A stretch of 64,000 nucleotides of DNA from Nocardioidaceae bacterium SCSIO 66511 (GTDB lineage Bacteria; Actinomycetota; Actinomycetes; Propionibacteriales; Nocardioidaceae), in assembly GCA_023100825.1 (NCBI GenBank), contig CP095846.1, positions 2,480,001 through 2,544,000 on the forward strand, read 5' to 3'. Positions 1 through 8,847 of the stretch are shown in pieces (within the stretch, counting starts at the first letter, position 1; each line of letters begins with the position of its first letter). The position numbers and the translations under genes are program-made. The notes beneath the pieces were generated by a model, which was given only the letters and a program-made list of their open reading frames with translations, did no database searches and was not told the DNA's origin.

Positions 1-102
1 GTCACCTCCCCCGCGTGGGCCCCCGCGCCGTCGACGGCGCCTGCCACCACGCCGCCGATTGGGCTCGGGCGGTCGAAGGCTGTCGTACTCGGACGTACTC
101 AC
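1..102 (-). CDS. nrfD: NrfD-type membrane subunit of formate dehydrogenase, N-terminal fragment
   Basis: This is the first 34 codons of a gene that runs off the left edge. The GTG start at 102 overlaps the TGA stop of the Fe-S subunit gene (GTGA), which is typical of translational coupling. The visible peptide begins MSTSEYDSLRPPEPNRRR and is followed by a very Arg/Gly-rich stretch. As I recall, actinobacterial NrfD/polysulfide-reductase-like subunits carry a similar basic leader before their transmembrane helices. NrfD subunits anchor the complex in the membrane and exchange electrons with quinone. The call rests on operon position and the leader; no membrane segment lies inside the window. 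Confidence 0.6.
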   Translation of the reverse strand, partial: MSTSEYDSLRPPEPNRRRGGRRRRRRGGPRGGGD

Positions 103-1082
103 GGCCGCCTCCGCAGGAACGCGATTGCGGACGCAGCGAGCATCCCGGCCGCGGCCATACCTGCCCGCTTGAACATCTGCGGAAGATCGGCGGTCGGCAC
201 ACGGGGGTCGGGCGGCAGCCCGTACACCTCGGGCTCGTCGAGCAACAGGAAGATCGAACCGGTGCCGCCGACGCCGTCGTTGTCGTTCGCACCGTAGAGC
301 CGCGCCTCGGTCAGGCCGTCCTCGTGCAGCTTCGCGACCCGGTCGCGGGCCTTGTGAACCATCTCGTCGCGGTCGCCGAACTTGATCGAGGTGGTCGGGC
401 AGGTCTGTGCGCACGCGGGAGTCTGGTCGTCGAGCAACCGGTCGTAGCAGAGGGTGCACTTCTGGGCGACGCCGACATTCGGTACGTCGGACTGCGCGCC
501 GCGTTCGGTCTTCGGCTCTGCAGTGCCGTCGGTACGACGCTCGATCACGCCGAACGGACAGGCCGCGACGCAGTACCCGCATCCGTTACACACATCGGGC
601 TGTACGACCACGGTGCCGAACTCGGTCCGAAACAGCGCACCCGTCGGACACACATCGAGGCAGCCCGCGTGAGTGCAGTGCTTGCACACATCCGACGACA
701 TCAGCCAGCGGAACTCCGCGGTGTCCGGAGGCGTGGTGTCGGCTGCGGCAACCGGCTGCTCCTCGGGCGGACCGACCGTCGGCATCCCGAGATCGACCAG
801 CGCCTGACCCGACGCGCGCGCCTGCTCGATCCGCTCCTGCCCCTGCTCGACGAACGCCACGTGACGCCACGTGCTCGCACCGAGCGAGCCTGTGTTGTCG
901 TACGAAGAGCCGAGCAGCTCCAGGTCGCCGTCGCGCGGGACGTGGTTCCACTCCTTGCACGCCACCTCGCATGCCTTGCACCCGATGCAGATCGAGGTGT
1001 CGGTGAAGAAGCCCTTGCGCGGCTTGACATCCGCCCATCGCGCATCGGCGGCCGGGTCGGTCGGTCCGGCGAGCTGTCCCAT
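99..1082 (-). CDS. fdhB: Formate dehydrogenase iron-sulfur (beta) subunit
   Basis: This 327-residue ferredoxin-like subunit carries electrons from the molybdopterin subunit to the membrane subunit. Four cysteine clusters are visible: CIGCKACEVAC near the N-terminus, CKHCTHAGCLDVC, CNGCGYCVAACP, and CTLCYDRLLDDQTPACAQTC. This is the four [4Fe-4S] arrangement of FdnH/FdoH-type proteins. A hydrophobic C-terminal stretch (MAAAGMLAASAIAF) followed by RRRP looks like a single membrane anchor. The ATG shares its A with the TGA stop of the large-subunit gene (TGATG), and its own stop overlaps the start of nrfD, so the three genes form a tight operon. Confidence 0.93.
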   Translation of the reverse strand: MGQLAGPTDPAADARWADVKPRKGFFTDTSICIGCKACEVACKEWNHVPRDGDLELLGSSYDNTGSLGASTWRHVAFVEQGQERIEQARASGQALVDLGMPTVGPPEEQPVAAADTTPPDTAEFRWLMSSDVCKHCTHAGCLDVCPTGALFRTEFGTVVVQPDVCNGCGYCVAACPFGVIERRTDGTAEPKTERGAQSDVPNVGVAQKCTLCYDRLLDDQTPACAQTCPTTSIKFGDRDEMVHKARDRVAKLHEDGLTEARLYGANDNDGVGGTGSIFLLLDEPEVYGLPPDPRVPTADLPQMFKRAGMAAAGMLAASAIAFLRRRP

Positions 1083-4000
1083 CAGTCGCGCTCCCTTCTC
1101 GTGTTGCCCGTCTCGACCGTCGTCTCGGAGCGCTGCTGGTACTCGGCGACCAGGCGCAGCAGTTCCTCACCGCGCGGACGACGGCCGGGCCGAATATCGC
1201 AGGAGCCCGCTTTCGACTCCTGGATCAGCACGTTCGGATCCAGCGTGACACCGAGCAGGTCGTTTGCGGCGTCACCGGTGACGACGGCGTGGCCGCCGAC
1301 GCCCCAGTGGTACGGCAGCCCGATCTGGTGCACGGTGCGGCCGCCCACCTCGAGCGCGGTCATCCGCTCGGTGACCAGTACGCGGGCCTCGATCGCCGCC
1401 CGCGGGGAGATGAGCGTCGCCCAGCCGTACGGCTCGATCCCGCGTTCGGCTGCCAGCTCGGGCGAGATCTCGCAGAACATCTCCGGCTGCAGCTCGGAGA
1501 GGTACGGAAGCCAGCGACTCATGCCGCCGGCAGTGTGGTGCTCGGTGAGGCGGTAGGTGGTGAAGACGTATGGATACACGCCGACGCCTGGCTCGCCCGC
1601 GCTCGGTGCACTCAGGTTGTCGGTGCGTGGGAACACGATGCGCGCGGGGTTCTGCTGCTGTGAGTAGAGCGCATTCGCGACCGGAGACTCCTGGGGTTCG
1701 TAGTGCGTCGGCAGCGGCCCGTCGACCATGCCGCGCGGTGCGAACAGCCACGCCTTGCCGTCGGCCTGCATGACGAACGGATCGTCGCCCGCGAGCGCGT
1801 CCGGGCCGCCGACGGACGGATCGGGACGGTCGCCCGGCGCCCGGTCGGCGACGAAGTCGGGCACGTCGTCTCCGACCCAGCTCCCTTGCTCGTCGTCCCA
1901 CCACACGTACCGTTTGCGTTCGCTCCACGGTCTGCCTTCGGGATCGGCGGACGCCCGGTTGTACAGGATTCGCCGGTTCGCCGGCCACGCCCAGCCCCAT
2001 TCGGACTGGCTGGGGCCGGGGCCGCCCTGCGGTACGCGGTTCGCCGCGTGGTTGACGCCGTCGGCGTACACGCCGGTGTAGATCCAGCAACCGCCTGCGG
2101 TCGTACCGTCGGCGCGCATCTGGGTGTACGACGAGAGCGGCTTGCCGGCATCGGGGCCGGTCAGGAAGCGGCCGTTGATCTCGGCGAGCACCGCCTCGGA
2201 GTCGGGTTCGCCGTGGTCGTCTACCGGGTAGTCCCAGGTCAGCTCGAGCAGCGGTCGGTCACGAGCATCAGTGGAATCCGCCAGGCGTTGCCGGATGCGC
2301 TTTCCGAGCTCGAAGAAGAACTCCAGCTCGCTCTGGCACTCGCCCGGCGGCGCAACGGCTTGGTGGCGCCACTGCAACATGCGCTGGGTCTGGGTGAACG
2401 AACCTGCCTTCTCGACATGGCTCGCGGCGGGCAGGAAGAACACCTCGGTGTCGATGTCCTCGCTGCGCAGCTCGCCGGTAGCGATCTCGGGGCCGTCCTT
2501 CCAGAACGTCGCGGACTCGATCATGGTCAGGTCGCGTACGACGAGCCATTTCAGATGTGCCATGCCGAGCCGCTGCATCCGGCCGTTGGCGGAGCCGACG
2601 GCGGGGTTCTGCCCGAGCAGGAAGTAGCCTTCGACCTCGTCGGCGAGCATGGACGCGACCGTCTGGTACGTGCCGTGCGGGCCGGTCAGCCGCGGGAGGT
2701 AGTCGTACGCCCAGTCGTTGTCTTCGCGAGCCGCGTCGCCCCACCACGACTTGAGCAGGTTCACGGCGTACGCATCGCCGTTCGCCCAGAACCCCTTCTG
2801 CTGTTTGGATGCGACCGACCTCAGGTAGTCGTCGAAGGTGTCGTGCTGCCCCGCGCTCGGCATCGGGAGATAGCCCGGAAGCAGATTGAACAGGGTCGGA
2901 ATGTCTGTCGAACCCTGGATACTGGCGTGCCCGCGCAGCGCCATGATCCCGCCGCCGGGCCGGCCGACGTTGCCGAGCAGCAGCTGCAGGATCGTCGCCG
3001 TACGAATGAACTGCGCACCGAGCGTGTGCTGGGTCCAGCCGACGGCGTACGCGAAGCAGGTCGTGCGCTCCCGGCCGGAGTTCTCGGTGACCGCACGAGC
3101 GAGGTAGTCGAAGTCGGCGGCGCCGATGCCGCAGGCCTCCTGCACCATCTCGGGCGTGTAGCGGGCGTAGTGCCGCTTCAAGATCTGGAACACCGTACGG
3201 GGGTCCTGCAACGTCTCATCGCGCTTGACCTCGGCGTGCGCGAGCGGCGGACCCCCGCTACCAGCCTGTTCGGGGGCGTCATGCGTTGACGCGCTCGGGC
3301 CGCCCTCCTGCGCGTACGCCCACGAGCTCGGGTCGTAACGGCCGGTTTCGGGGTCGAGCCCGGAGAACACGCCGTCGAGGTCTTCGGTGTCGCGGAACTC
3401 CTCGCTCACGATCGTGGCGGCGTTCGTGTACGAGACGACGTACTCCTTGAACCACAGGTCATTGCTGAGCACGTGATTGATCAGCGCACCGAGTAGCACG
3501 ACGTCGGAGCCCGCGCGGATCGGTACGTGCTTGTCCGCGACCGCGGTGGTGCGGGTGAAACGCGGGTCGACATGGATGATCTTCGCGCCACGCGACTTCG
3601 CCTCCTCCACCCACTGGAAACCGACCGGGTGGCACTCGGCCATATTGGAGCCCTGGATGATGATGCAGTCGGCATTCGCCATGTCCTGGAGGGACTGCGT
3701 CGCGCCGCCACGACCGAACGAGGTTCCCAGACCGGGAACCGTTGCGGAGTGTCAAATGCGCGCCTGGTTCTCGACCTGGATCGCACCCGCCGCCGTGAAC
3801 AGCTTCTTGATCAGGTAGTTCTCTTCGTTGTCGAGCGTCGCTCCGCCCAGCGCGGCGATGCCCATCGTGCGGCGCAGCAGGCGGCCGTCTTCGTCGTGCT
3901 CCTGCCAGGTGTTCCTCCGCGACTCCACGAACCGCTCCGCGATCATGTCGATCGCGGTGTCACGGTCGAGCCGTTGCCATTCGGTCGCTCGCGGCGGGCG

Positions 4001-4315
4001 GTACAGCACCTGGGTCTGTCGCCCGGGTGAGTTGACCAGTTGCTCGCTGGCGGCACCCTTCGGACACAACCGGCCGCGCGAGACCGGCGAGTCGGGATCG
4101 CCCTCGATCTGGACGACCTGCTCGTCCTTGACGAAAACGCGCTGGCCGCAGCCGACCGCACAGTACGGGCAGACGCTTTGGACAACCCGGTCCGCGGTTG
4201 ACGTACGCGGCGCCAGCTCGCGCGTACGCTCAGACGTCACCGCCGGCCCGCGACCCAGCCGGTCGCCCGAGAGCACCTGCCTGACGACCGGCCACTCCAG
4301 GAACGTCCGACGCAT
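1082..4315 (-). CDS. fdhA: Formate dehydrogenase molybdopterin (alpha) subunit, predicted selenoprotein
   Basis: This gene oxidises formate to CO2 at a Mo/W-bis-MGD centre. It is one frame of 1077 residues interrupted by a single in-frame TGA at 3754-3752 (residue 188). Before the TGA the protein has the N-terminal [4Fe-4S] motif CPYCAVGCGQ and ends VENQARI. After it the frame continues HSATVPGLGTSFGRGGAT, which is the family context where the Mo-ligating Sec or Cys sits. A 7-bp hairpin with the loop GGTCT follows, matching the E. coli fdhF SECIS apical stem-loop, so I read TGA as selenocysteine. A TAGGAT hexamer 6 nt upstream of the ATG suggests its own leaderless promoter. An N-terminal RRTFLE resembles a Tat motif but lacks a hydrophobic core. 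An automatic caller will split this gene in two. Confidence 0.92.
3722..3754 (-). promoter_or_regulatory. Selenocysteine UGA codon and bacterial SECIS hairpin
   Basis: On the minus strand the TGA at 3754-3752 is followed 11 nt later by GGTTCCCGGTCTGGGAACC (3740-3722). This is a perfect 7-bp stem closed by the pentaloop GGTCT. Bacterial SECIS elements lie just downstream of the UGA and present a GGU-containing loop to SelB; the E. coli fdhF element has the same GGUCU loop and a GGUU...ACC stem base. Stem, loop and spacing all agree. No selA, selB, selC or selD gene is in the window, so the decoding machinery must be confirmed elsewhere in the genome. Confidence 0.88.
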
Positions 4316-4321
4316 TCCGCA

Positions 4322-4327
4322 ATCCTA
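4322..4327 (-). promoter_or_regulatory. Candidate -10 element (TAGGAT) of fdhA
   Basis: TAGGAT on the minus strand lies 6 nt upstream of the fdhA ATG at 4315. That spacing would put the transcription start at or next to the start codon (a leaderless mRNA). Its first three bases are also the TAG stop codon of the upstream oxidoreductase gene, so the promoter is embedded in the gene junction. Confidence 0.5.
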
Positions 4328-5143
4328 AGCCCGTGCCACCGCGTCGGCCAGCGTTTCCATTCGGGCGAGTGCGTCCACGTAACCGCCCAGGTGCACGGCG
4401 AGCTGGGCGGCGCCTGCCTCGCCGTACCTGGCGACGGTCTCGGCCACTTGTGCGGCAGACGCGGTTGGCTCCCAGCCGATGCGCAGTGCGGGTATGACCG
4501 TGCGATCCGGGGTGAGCTCGGACAACGTCGCCGCGTTCGCGGCGAACTCCGCGGGATCAGCGGGGAGTCCCTGCCAGATATCTGCGTACCGCGCGGCCCG
4601 ACGAAGCGCCGGCACGCTGTTGCCTCCGACCATGATCGGCACCGAGCGACCCTCGGGCACGGGCGCGAACACGCCGTGCTCGTAGGAGAATCGGCGGCCG
4701 TCGTATGGCGCCTCACCTCCCGCGAACAAGTGCCGCAGCAACTCGAGCACGTCGTCGGTGACGGCTCCCCGTCGGGAGAAGTCACCTCCGACGGCATCGA
4801 ACTCTTCCCGGCTCCAGCCGACCCCTACGCCGAGGACGATTCGACCGCCGGAGAGCTCATGCAGAGTCGCGACCTGGCGGGCGAGCACGAACGGATTCCG
4901 GAGCGGCCCGATCAACACCGAGGTACCCAACCGCAGCCGCTCCGTGACCGCGGAGAGGTGCGCGATGGTCACCAACGGCTCATAGACACCGCCGAACGTC
5001 GTGCCCCATTCGCCCGGCGGCAGCACATGATCGGGTAACCAAGCCGTTGTGAACCCCAGCTCCTCGGCCGCACGTGCGAGGTCGACGAGCGTCCGCGCAG
5101 GCATCGACGTCGACTCGTCGGGCAGTACGACCTGAAGCTCCAT
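4325..5143 (-). CDS. LLM-class F420-dependent oxidoreductase
   Basis: This 272-residue luciferase-like monooxygenase-fold protein has the family pattern throughout. It begins MELQVVLPDESTSMPART, then has GFTTAWLPDHVLPP, a LGTSVLIGPLRNPFVLARQ strand and the signature GGRIVLGVGVGWSREEFDAVG. Family members bind F420 or FMN and oxidise or reduce small organic substrates in the cytoplasm; the substrate cannot be read from sequence. It starts 3 nt after helY ends and stops 9 nt before fdhA begins, so it probably shares a transcript with helY. A functional link to formate dehydrogenase is possible (F420 chemistry is common in actinobacteria) but unproven. Confidence 0.85.
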   Translation of the reverse strand: MELQVVLPDESTSMPARTLVDLARAAEELGFTTAWLPDHVLPPGEWGTTFGGVYEPLVTIAHLSAVTERLRLGTSVLIGPLRNPFVLARQVATLHELSGGRIVLGVGVGWSREEFDAVGGDFSRRGAVTDDVLELLRHLFAGGEAPYDGRRFSYEHGVFAPVPEGRSVPIMVGGNSVPALRRAARYADIWQGLPADPAEFAANAATLSELTPDRTVIPALRIGWEPTASAAQVAETVARYGEAGAAQLAVHLGGYVDALARMETLADAVARA

Positions 5144-5146
5144 GGC

Positions 5147-7924
5147 TCAGCGGGTGGTGACCGAGGTGTACGCGACGACTCCGCGGCGTAGCAGTGCGCC
5201 GGCATCGCGGGCGGTTTCGCGCAGATCGGTTGGCCCGGCGGCGTTGGCGACCTGGTCGGCGACGTCGAGGACCAGCTTGACGGCACGGACGAAGTCGCCC
5301 GCTTCCAGCTCGGCCTCGGTGAGCACCTCATCGAGCGGACGACCGCTCGCCCACTGCCAAGCGGCGTATGCGAAACCGAAGTCCGGCCGCCGCAGGAACG
5401 ACAGGCGATGGTCGCGTTCGACGCGTTCGAGATCGGCGCCGATACCCGACATCCGTGACGCGACTGCGCGTACCTCTTGCGTCGGGTAACGGGCACCCGC
5501 GGCCTGCTCCGGATTGCGCGTCTCGTACGTGAGCCCCGACAGCACCGCGCATAGCTCGGCCGGAGTCAGGTCGTCCCAGACGCCGCGCCGCATACACTCG
5601 CCGGCGACGAGGTCGAGCTCGGTGTAGAGCCGGGTCAGCCGCTCGCCGTCGGGCGTCACCGTGTCTCCGTCGAGATACCCGAGCTCGCCGAGTACATCGC
5701 ATACGCGGTCGAACTGGCGCGCGATGGTGTTCGTACGCGTTTCGATCTGCCGACGCTGCGTTGCGGTGTCGCGTTCGAGCTTCAGGTAGCGATCCGCCCA
5801 GCGCACACGGTCTTCGCGGTCGGGCGCGTTGTGGCACGGATGCGCACGCAACTCTTCGCCCAGCTCTTCCAGCTCGGGGTCGGCCGGCGCCGGCTCCTTG
5901 CGGCGCGAACGGTGCGGCGAGTCGGGGTCCATGTCTCGCGTCTTCGCCCGGAGCGCCGACGCGAGATCGCGGCGCGAACCCGGGTTGCGCGGGTTGTACG
6001 ACTTGGGCACCCGCATCCGGACCAGCGGCTCGACCGGCGTCGGAAAGTCGCCGGACGACAGCCGTCGCGAGTGCCGGTCGAGGGTGAGTACGAGGGGTCG
6101 TGGGCCGTTCGGGTCGGAGTACGTACCCGGGTCGACGACGACCGCCAGCCCGGCCCAGCGGCCGCCCGGCACGTCGATGACGTCGCCGGGCTTGAGCGCG
6201 TTGAGCGATTCGACGGCGCGTTCACGTGCGACCGCCTTGCGTCGCTTCGAGCCTTTCGACTCGAGCTCGCCGATGCGTCGCCGAAGCCGTGCGTACTCGA
6301 TGAAGTCACCGGCCTCGCCCTGAGCCGCCTCCGCGTACCCCTCGAGCGCCTCCTCGGCCTTGCGCACCTTGCGGGCGAGCCCGACAACGGCCCGGTCTGC
6401 CTGGAACTGCGCGAACGACTGCTCCAGCATCTCGCGCGCCGTCGAGCGTCCGACCTGGCGGACCAGATTGACGGCCATGTTGTACGAAGGGTGGAACGAC
6501 GACCGCAGCGGATAGGTGCGCTTCGACGCCAGTCCCGCCACCTGGCGCGGGTCGAGGCCGGGCTGCCAGAGCACGACCCCGTGGCCCTCGACGTCGATGC
6601 CGCGCCGGCCGGCTCGGCCGGTCAGCTGGGTGTACTCCCCCGGCGTGATGTCGGCATGCGTCTCGCCGTTCCATTTCGACAGCTTCTCGAGGACGACCGA
6701 CCGCGCCGGCATGTTGATGCCGAGGGCGAGCGTCTCCGTCGCGAACACCGCCTTGACCCGCCCACGGCTGAACAGTTCCTCGACGACCTCCTTGAACGTC
6801 GGCAGCAGTCCCGCATGATGGCTGGCGATGCCGCGGGCGAGCCCCTCGACGAAGTCGTGGTAACCGAGTACGTACAGGTCGTCGCGCGGGATGTGCGCGC
6901 AGTGCTCCGCCACGAACGCGCGAATCTCGGACTCCTCGCTCGGCGAAGTGAGCCTCAGCCCGCTCGCGAGGCACTGCTGCACCGCCGCCGCACAGCCGGC
7001 ACGGCTGAAGATGAACACGATCGCGGGCAGCAGTCCGGCGGCGTCGAGACGGTTCAGTACGTCGACCCGATTGGGTGTGTAGTGCCGGCCGCGATTCCGG
7101 CTCGCGGCGTACGAGCGCCCGCGCCGGCCGCCCTTGTTGGGGCGAGGACCCCGCCCACGACCCGATCCCCCGATGCTGCGGGCGCGCCACTCGTCGCGGG
7201 CGATGCGCTCGAGCTCGCGGTTGACCCTCGGCCCGCCATCGGCCCGTTCATCCTCCTCGAACAGGTCGAACATCCGCCGGCCCACCATCACGTGCTGGTA
7301 CAGCGGCACTGGACGCCGTTCCTCGACGACGGTGACGGTGTCGCCGCGCACCTCGCTGAGCCAATCGCCGAACTCCTCGGCGTTGGAGACGGTCGCCGAC
7401 AGCGAAACCAACGAGACCGACTCCGGCAGGTGGATGATGACCTCTTCCCATACGGCTCCGCGGAACCGATCGGCAAGGTAATGGACCTCGTCCATGACGA
7501 CATGGCCGAGGCCTTCGAGCGTGCGAGACCCCGCGTACAACATGTTGCGCAACACCTCGGTCGTCATCACGACGACGGGAGCGTCGCCGTTGACAGAGTT
7601 GTCGCCGGTCAGCAAGCCGACGTTGGACTCGCCGTACCGCGCGGCCAGGTCGGCGTACTTCTGGTTCGACAGCGCCTTGATCGGTGTCGTGTAGAAGCAT
7701 TTGCGTCCCTGCTCGAGGGCGAGATGCACGGCGAACTCACCGACGATCGTCTTACCCGAACCGGTCGGCGCAGCGACGAGCACGCCGTGACCGTCTTCGA
7801 GCGCCTGACACGCCTCGACCTGGAACGCGTCCAGATCGAACTCGTACAGCTCGCGGAACCCGGCGAATGCGGGTCTGGCCCGATCGGCCTTGAACTGGGC
7901 ATACCGTTCGGCCGGGGAGGTCAT
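5147..7924 (-). CDS. helY: Ski2/Mtr4-like DExH RNA helicase HelY
   Basis: This 925-residue superfamily 2 helicase has Walker A APTGSGKT at residues 52-59, the Walker B/DExH box DEVH at 145-148, motif III SAT in VSLSATVSN, and the C-terminal helicase core ending QLTGRAGRRGID. A long C-terminal part contains the DSHCT-type region (EGLGYLDGDTVTPDGERL and following) typical of Ski2/Mtr4/HelY proteins. These enzymes remodel RNA during decay or processing. A basic Gly/Arg-rich insert (around GGSGRGRGPRPNKGGRRG) may add RNA contact. TAGGCT lies 6 nt upstream of the ATG. Confidence 0.93.
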   Translation of the reverse strand: MTSPAERYAQFKADRARPAFAGFRELYEFDLDAFQVEACQALEDGHGVLVAAPTGSGKTIVGEFAVHLALEQGRKCFYTTPIKALSNQKYADLAARYGESNVGLLTGDNSVNGDAPVVVMTTEVLRNMLYAGSRTLEGLGHVVMDEVHYLADRFRGAVWEEVIIHLPESVSLVSLSATVSNAEEFGDWLSEVRGDTVTVVEERRPVPLYQHVMVGRRMFDLFEEDERADGGPRVNRELERIARDEWRARSIGGSGRGRGPRPNKGGRRGRSYAASRNRGRHYTPNRVDVLNRLDAAGLLPAIVFIFSRAGCAAAVQQCLASGLRLTSPSEESEIRAFVAEHCAHIPRDDLYVLGYHDFVEGLARGIASHHAGLLPTFKEVVEELFSRGRVKAVFATETLALGINMPARSVVLEKLSKWNGETHADITPGEYTQLTGRAGRRGIDVEGHGVVLWQPGLDPRQVAGLASKRTYPLRSSFHPSYNMAVNLVRQVGRSTAREMLEQSFAQFQADRAVVGLARKVRKAEEALEGYAEAAQGEAGDFIEYARLRRRIGELESKGSKRRKAVARERAVESLNALKPGDVIDVPGGRWAGLAVVVDPGTYSDPNGPRPLVLTLDRHSRRLSSGDFPTPVEPLVRMRVPKSYNPRNPGSRRDLASALRAKTRDMDPDSPHRSRRKEPAPADPELEELGEELRAHPCHNAPDREDRVRWADRYLKLERDTATQRRQIETRTNTIARQFDRVCDVLGELGYLDGDTVTPDGERLTRLYTELDLVAGECMRRGVWDDLTPAELCAVLSGLTYETRNPEQAAGARYPTQEVRAVASRMSGIGADLERVERDHRLSFLRRPDFGFAYAAWQWASGRPLDEVLTEAELEAGDFVRAVKLVLDVADQVANAAGPTDLRETARDAGALLRRGVVAYTSVTTR

Positions 7925-7930
7925 GCCTGC

Positions 7931-7936
7931 AGCCTA
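7931..7936 (-). promoter_or_regulatory. Candidate -10 element (TAGGCT) of helY
   Basis: TAGGCT on the minus strand ends 6 nt before the helY ATG at 7924. No Shine-Dalgarno fits between them, which is consistent with a leaderless transcript. Confidence 0.5.
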
Positions 7937-7940
7937 ACCG

Positions 7941-8828
7941 TCAAGCGGGTGCGAACACCCGCAGCGCACCCGGACGTACCTCCACGGTCATCGGAAGTGC
8001 CCCGAGGCGCTCACCGTCGCCGTAGGCGACGACGTCGGCCGCGGCGATGCTCACCCGCCGTACGCGTACCTTCTCGTAGCGCGGATGTTGGGCCAGGCTG
8101 CCGGTGAACAATCGCGGGTAGGACCGGACCAGCTGCGTCTTGCTGATCGGGTGGATGATCGCGACATCGAGCAGACCGTCGTCGATCTCGGCGCCCTCGC
8201 AGATGCGCAGGCCGCCGCCGAAGGAGGGCCCGTTGCCGACCGCGACGAGCATCGCCTCCAGCTCGCGTACCTCGCCGTCGAGCTCGAGGGTGAACCGGAT
8301 CGGCTCGAACCCCATCAGCTCGGCAACGGTTGCGATGTTGTAGCGCATCTGCCCGTGCGGCCAGCGCATCCGGTTGGCACGCTCGTTGACGGCTGAGTCG
8401 AAACCCGATGCGATCACGGTCGTGATGTGGCGGCCGAATGCGTGTGCCAGGTCGACTCGCCGGGTACGCCCCGCGATGATCGTGTTAACGGCGGCCCGGG
8501 CGTGTTTGCGGTCGAGCGACAGGTGCCGGGCCGCATCGTTACCGGTGCCCGCCGGCACGATGCCGAGTGGTGTGTCGGTGCCGGCGAGCGCGTCGGCCGC
8601 CAAGTGCACGAGTCCGTCGCCGCCGATGACCACAACGGCGTCGGCCTCCTGCGCGCTCGCCCGGGCGAGGTCGGCCGCCTCATCGCCGTCGCGGCCTTGG
8701 CGTACGCGTACGGTCAGCCCGGATCGTTGAAGCAGCGGAATCGCCTCGGCGGCGACCTTGGCACCTCTGCCCTGGCCGGCGGTCGGGTTGACGAGGACGT
8801 CGACATGGCGGATCGGACGGACGGGCAT
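7941..8828 (-). CDS. Diacylglycerol kinase family lipid kinase
   Basis: This 295-residue protein of the DAGK catalytic-domain family (YegS/DgkB-like) probably phosphorylates diacylglycerol or a related lipid at the membrane. The nucleotide-binding start VDVLVNPTAGQGRGAK and the glycine-rich VVIGGDGLVHLAADAL are visible, as are LGIVPAGTGNDAARHL (the conserved GTGNDFAR block) and LLDVAIIHP. I chose the ATG at 8828. An upstream extension to 8981 would overlap the cis-prenyltransferase gene and has no family similarity. The ATG sits 8 nt after a TAGGCT hexamer (8842-8837). Confidence 0.85.
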   Translation of the reverse strand: MPVRPIRHVDVLVNPTAGQGRGAKVAAEAIPLLQRSGLTVRVRQGRDGDEAADLARASAQEADAVVVIGGDGLVHLAADALAGTDTPLGIVPAGTGNDAARHLSLDRKHARAAVNTIIAGRTRRVDLAHAFGRHITTVIASGFDSAVNERANRMRWPHGQMRYNIATVAELMGFEPIRFTLELDGEVRELEAMLVAVGNGPSFGGGLRICEGAEIDDGLLDVAIIHPISKTQLVRSYPRLFTGSLAQHPRYEKVRVRRVSIAAADVVAYGDGERLGALPMTVEVRPGALRVFAPA

Positions 8829-8836
8829 GGGCAGGG

Positions 8837-8842
8837 AGCCTA
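8837..8842 (-). promoter_or_regulatory. Candidate -10 element (TAGGCT) of the DAGK-family gene
   Basis: TAGGCT on the minus strand lies 8 nt upstream of the ATG at 8828, giving a near-leaderless start. Confidence 0.4.
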
Positions 8843-8847
8843 ACGTC

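Noticed and set aside
3682-3754. fdhA as a pseudogene broken by a nonsense codon
   Set aside because: The frame resumes exactly in register, the flanking residues match the Sec site of formate dehydrogenases, and a SECIS hairpin follows directly.
5831-8107. Long forward-strand ORF (758 codons) opposite helY
   Set aside because: It is antisense to a clear helicase gene, has no recognisable domain and is the usual by-product of high GC.
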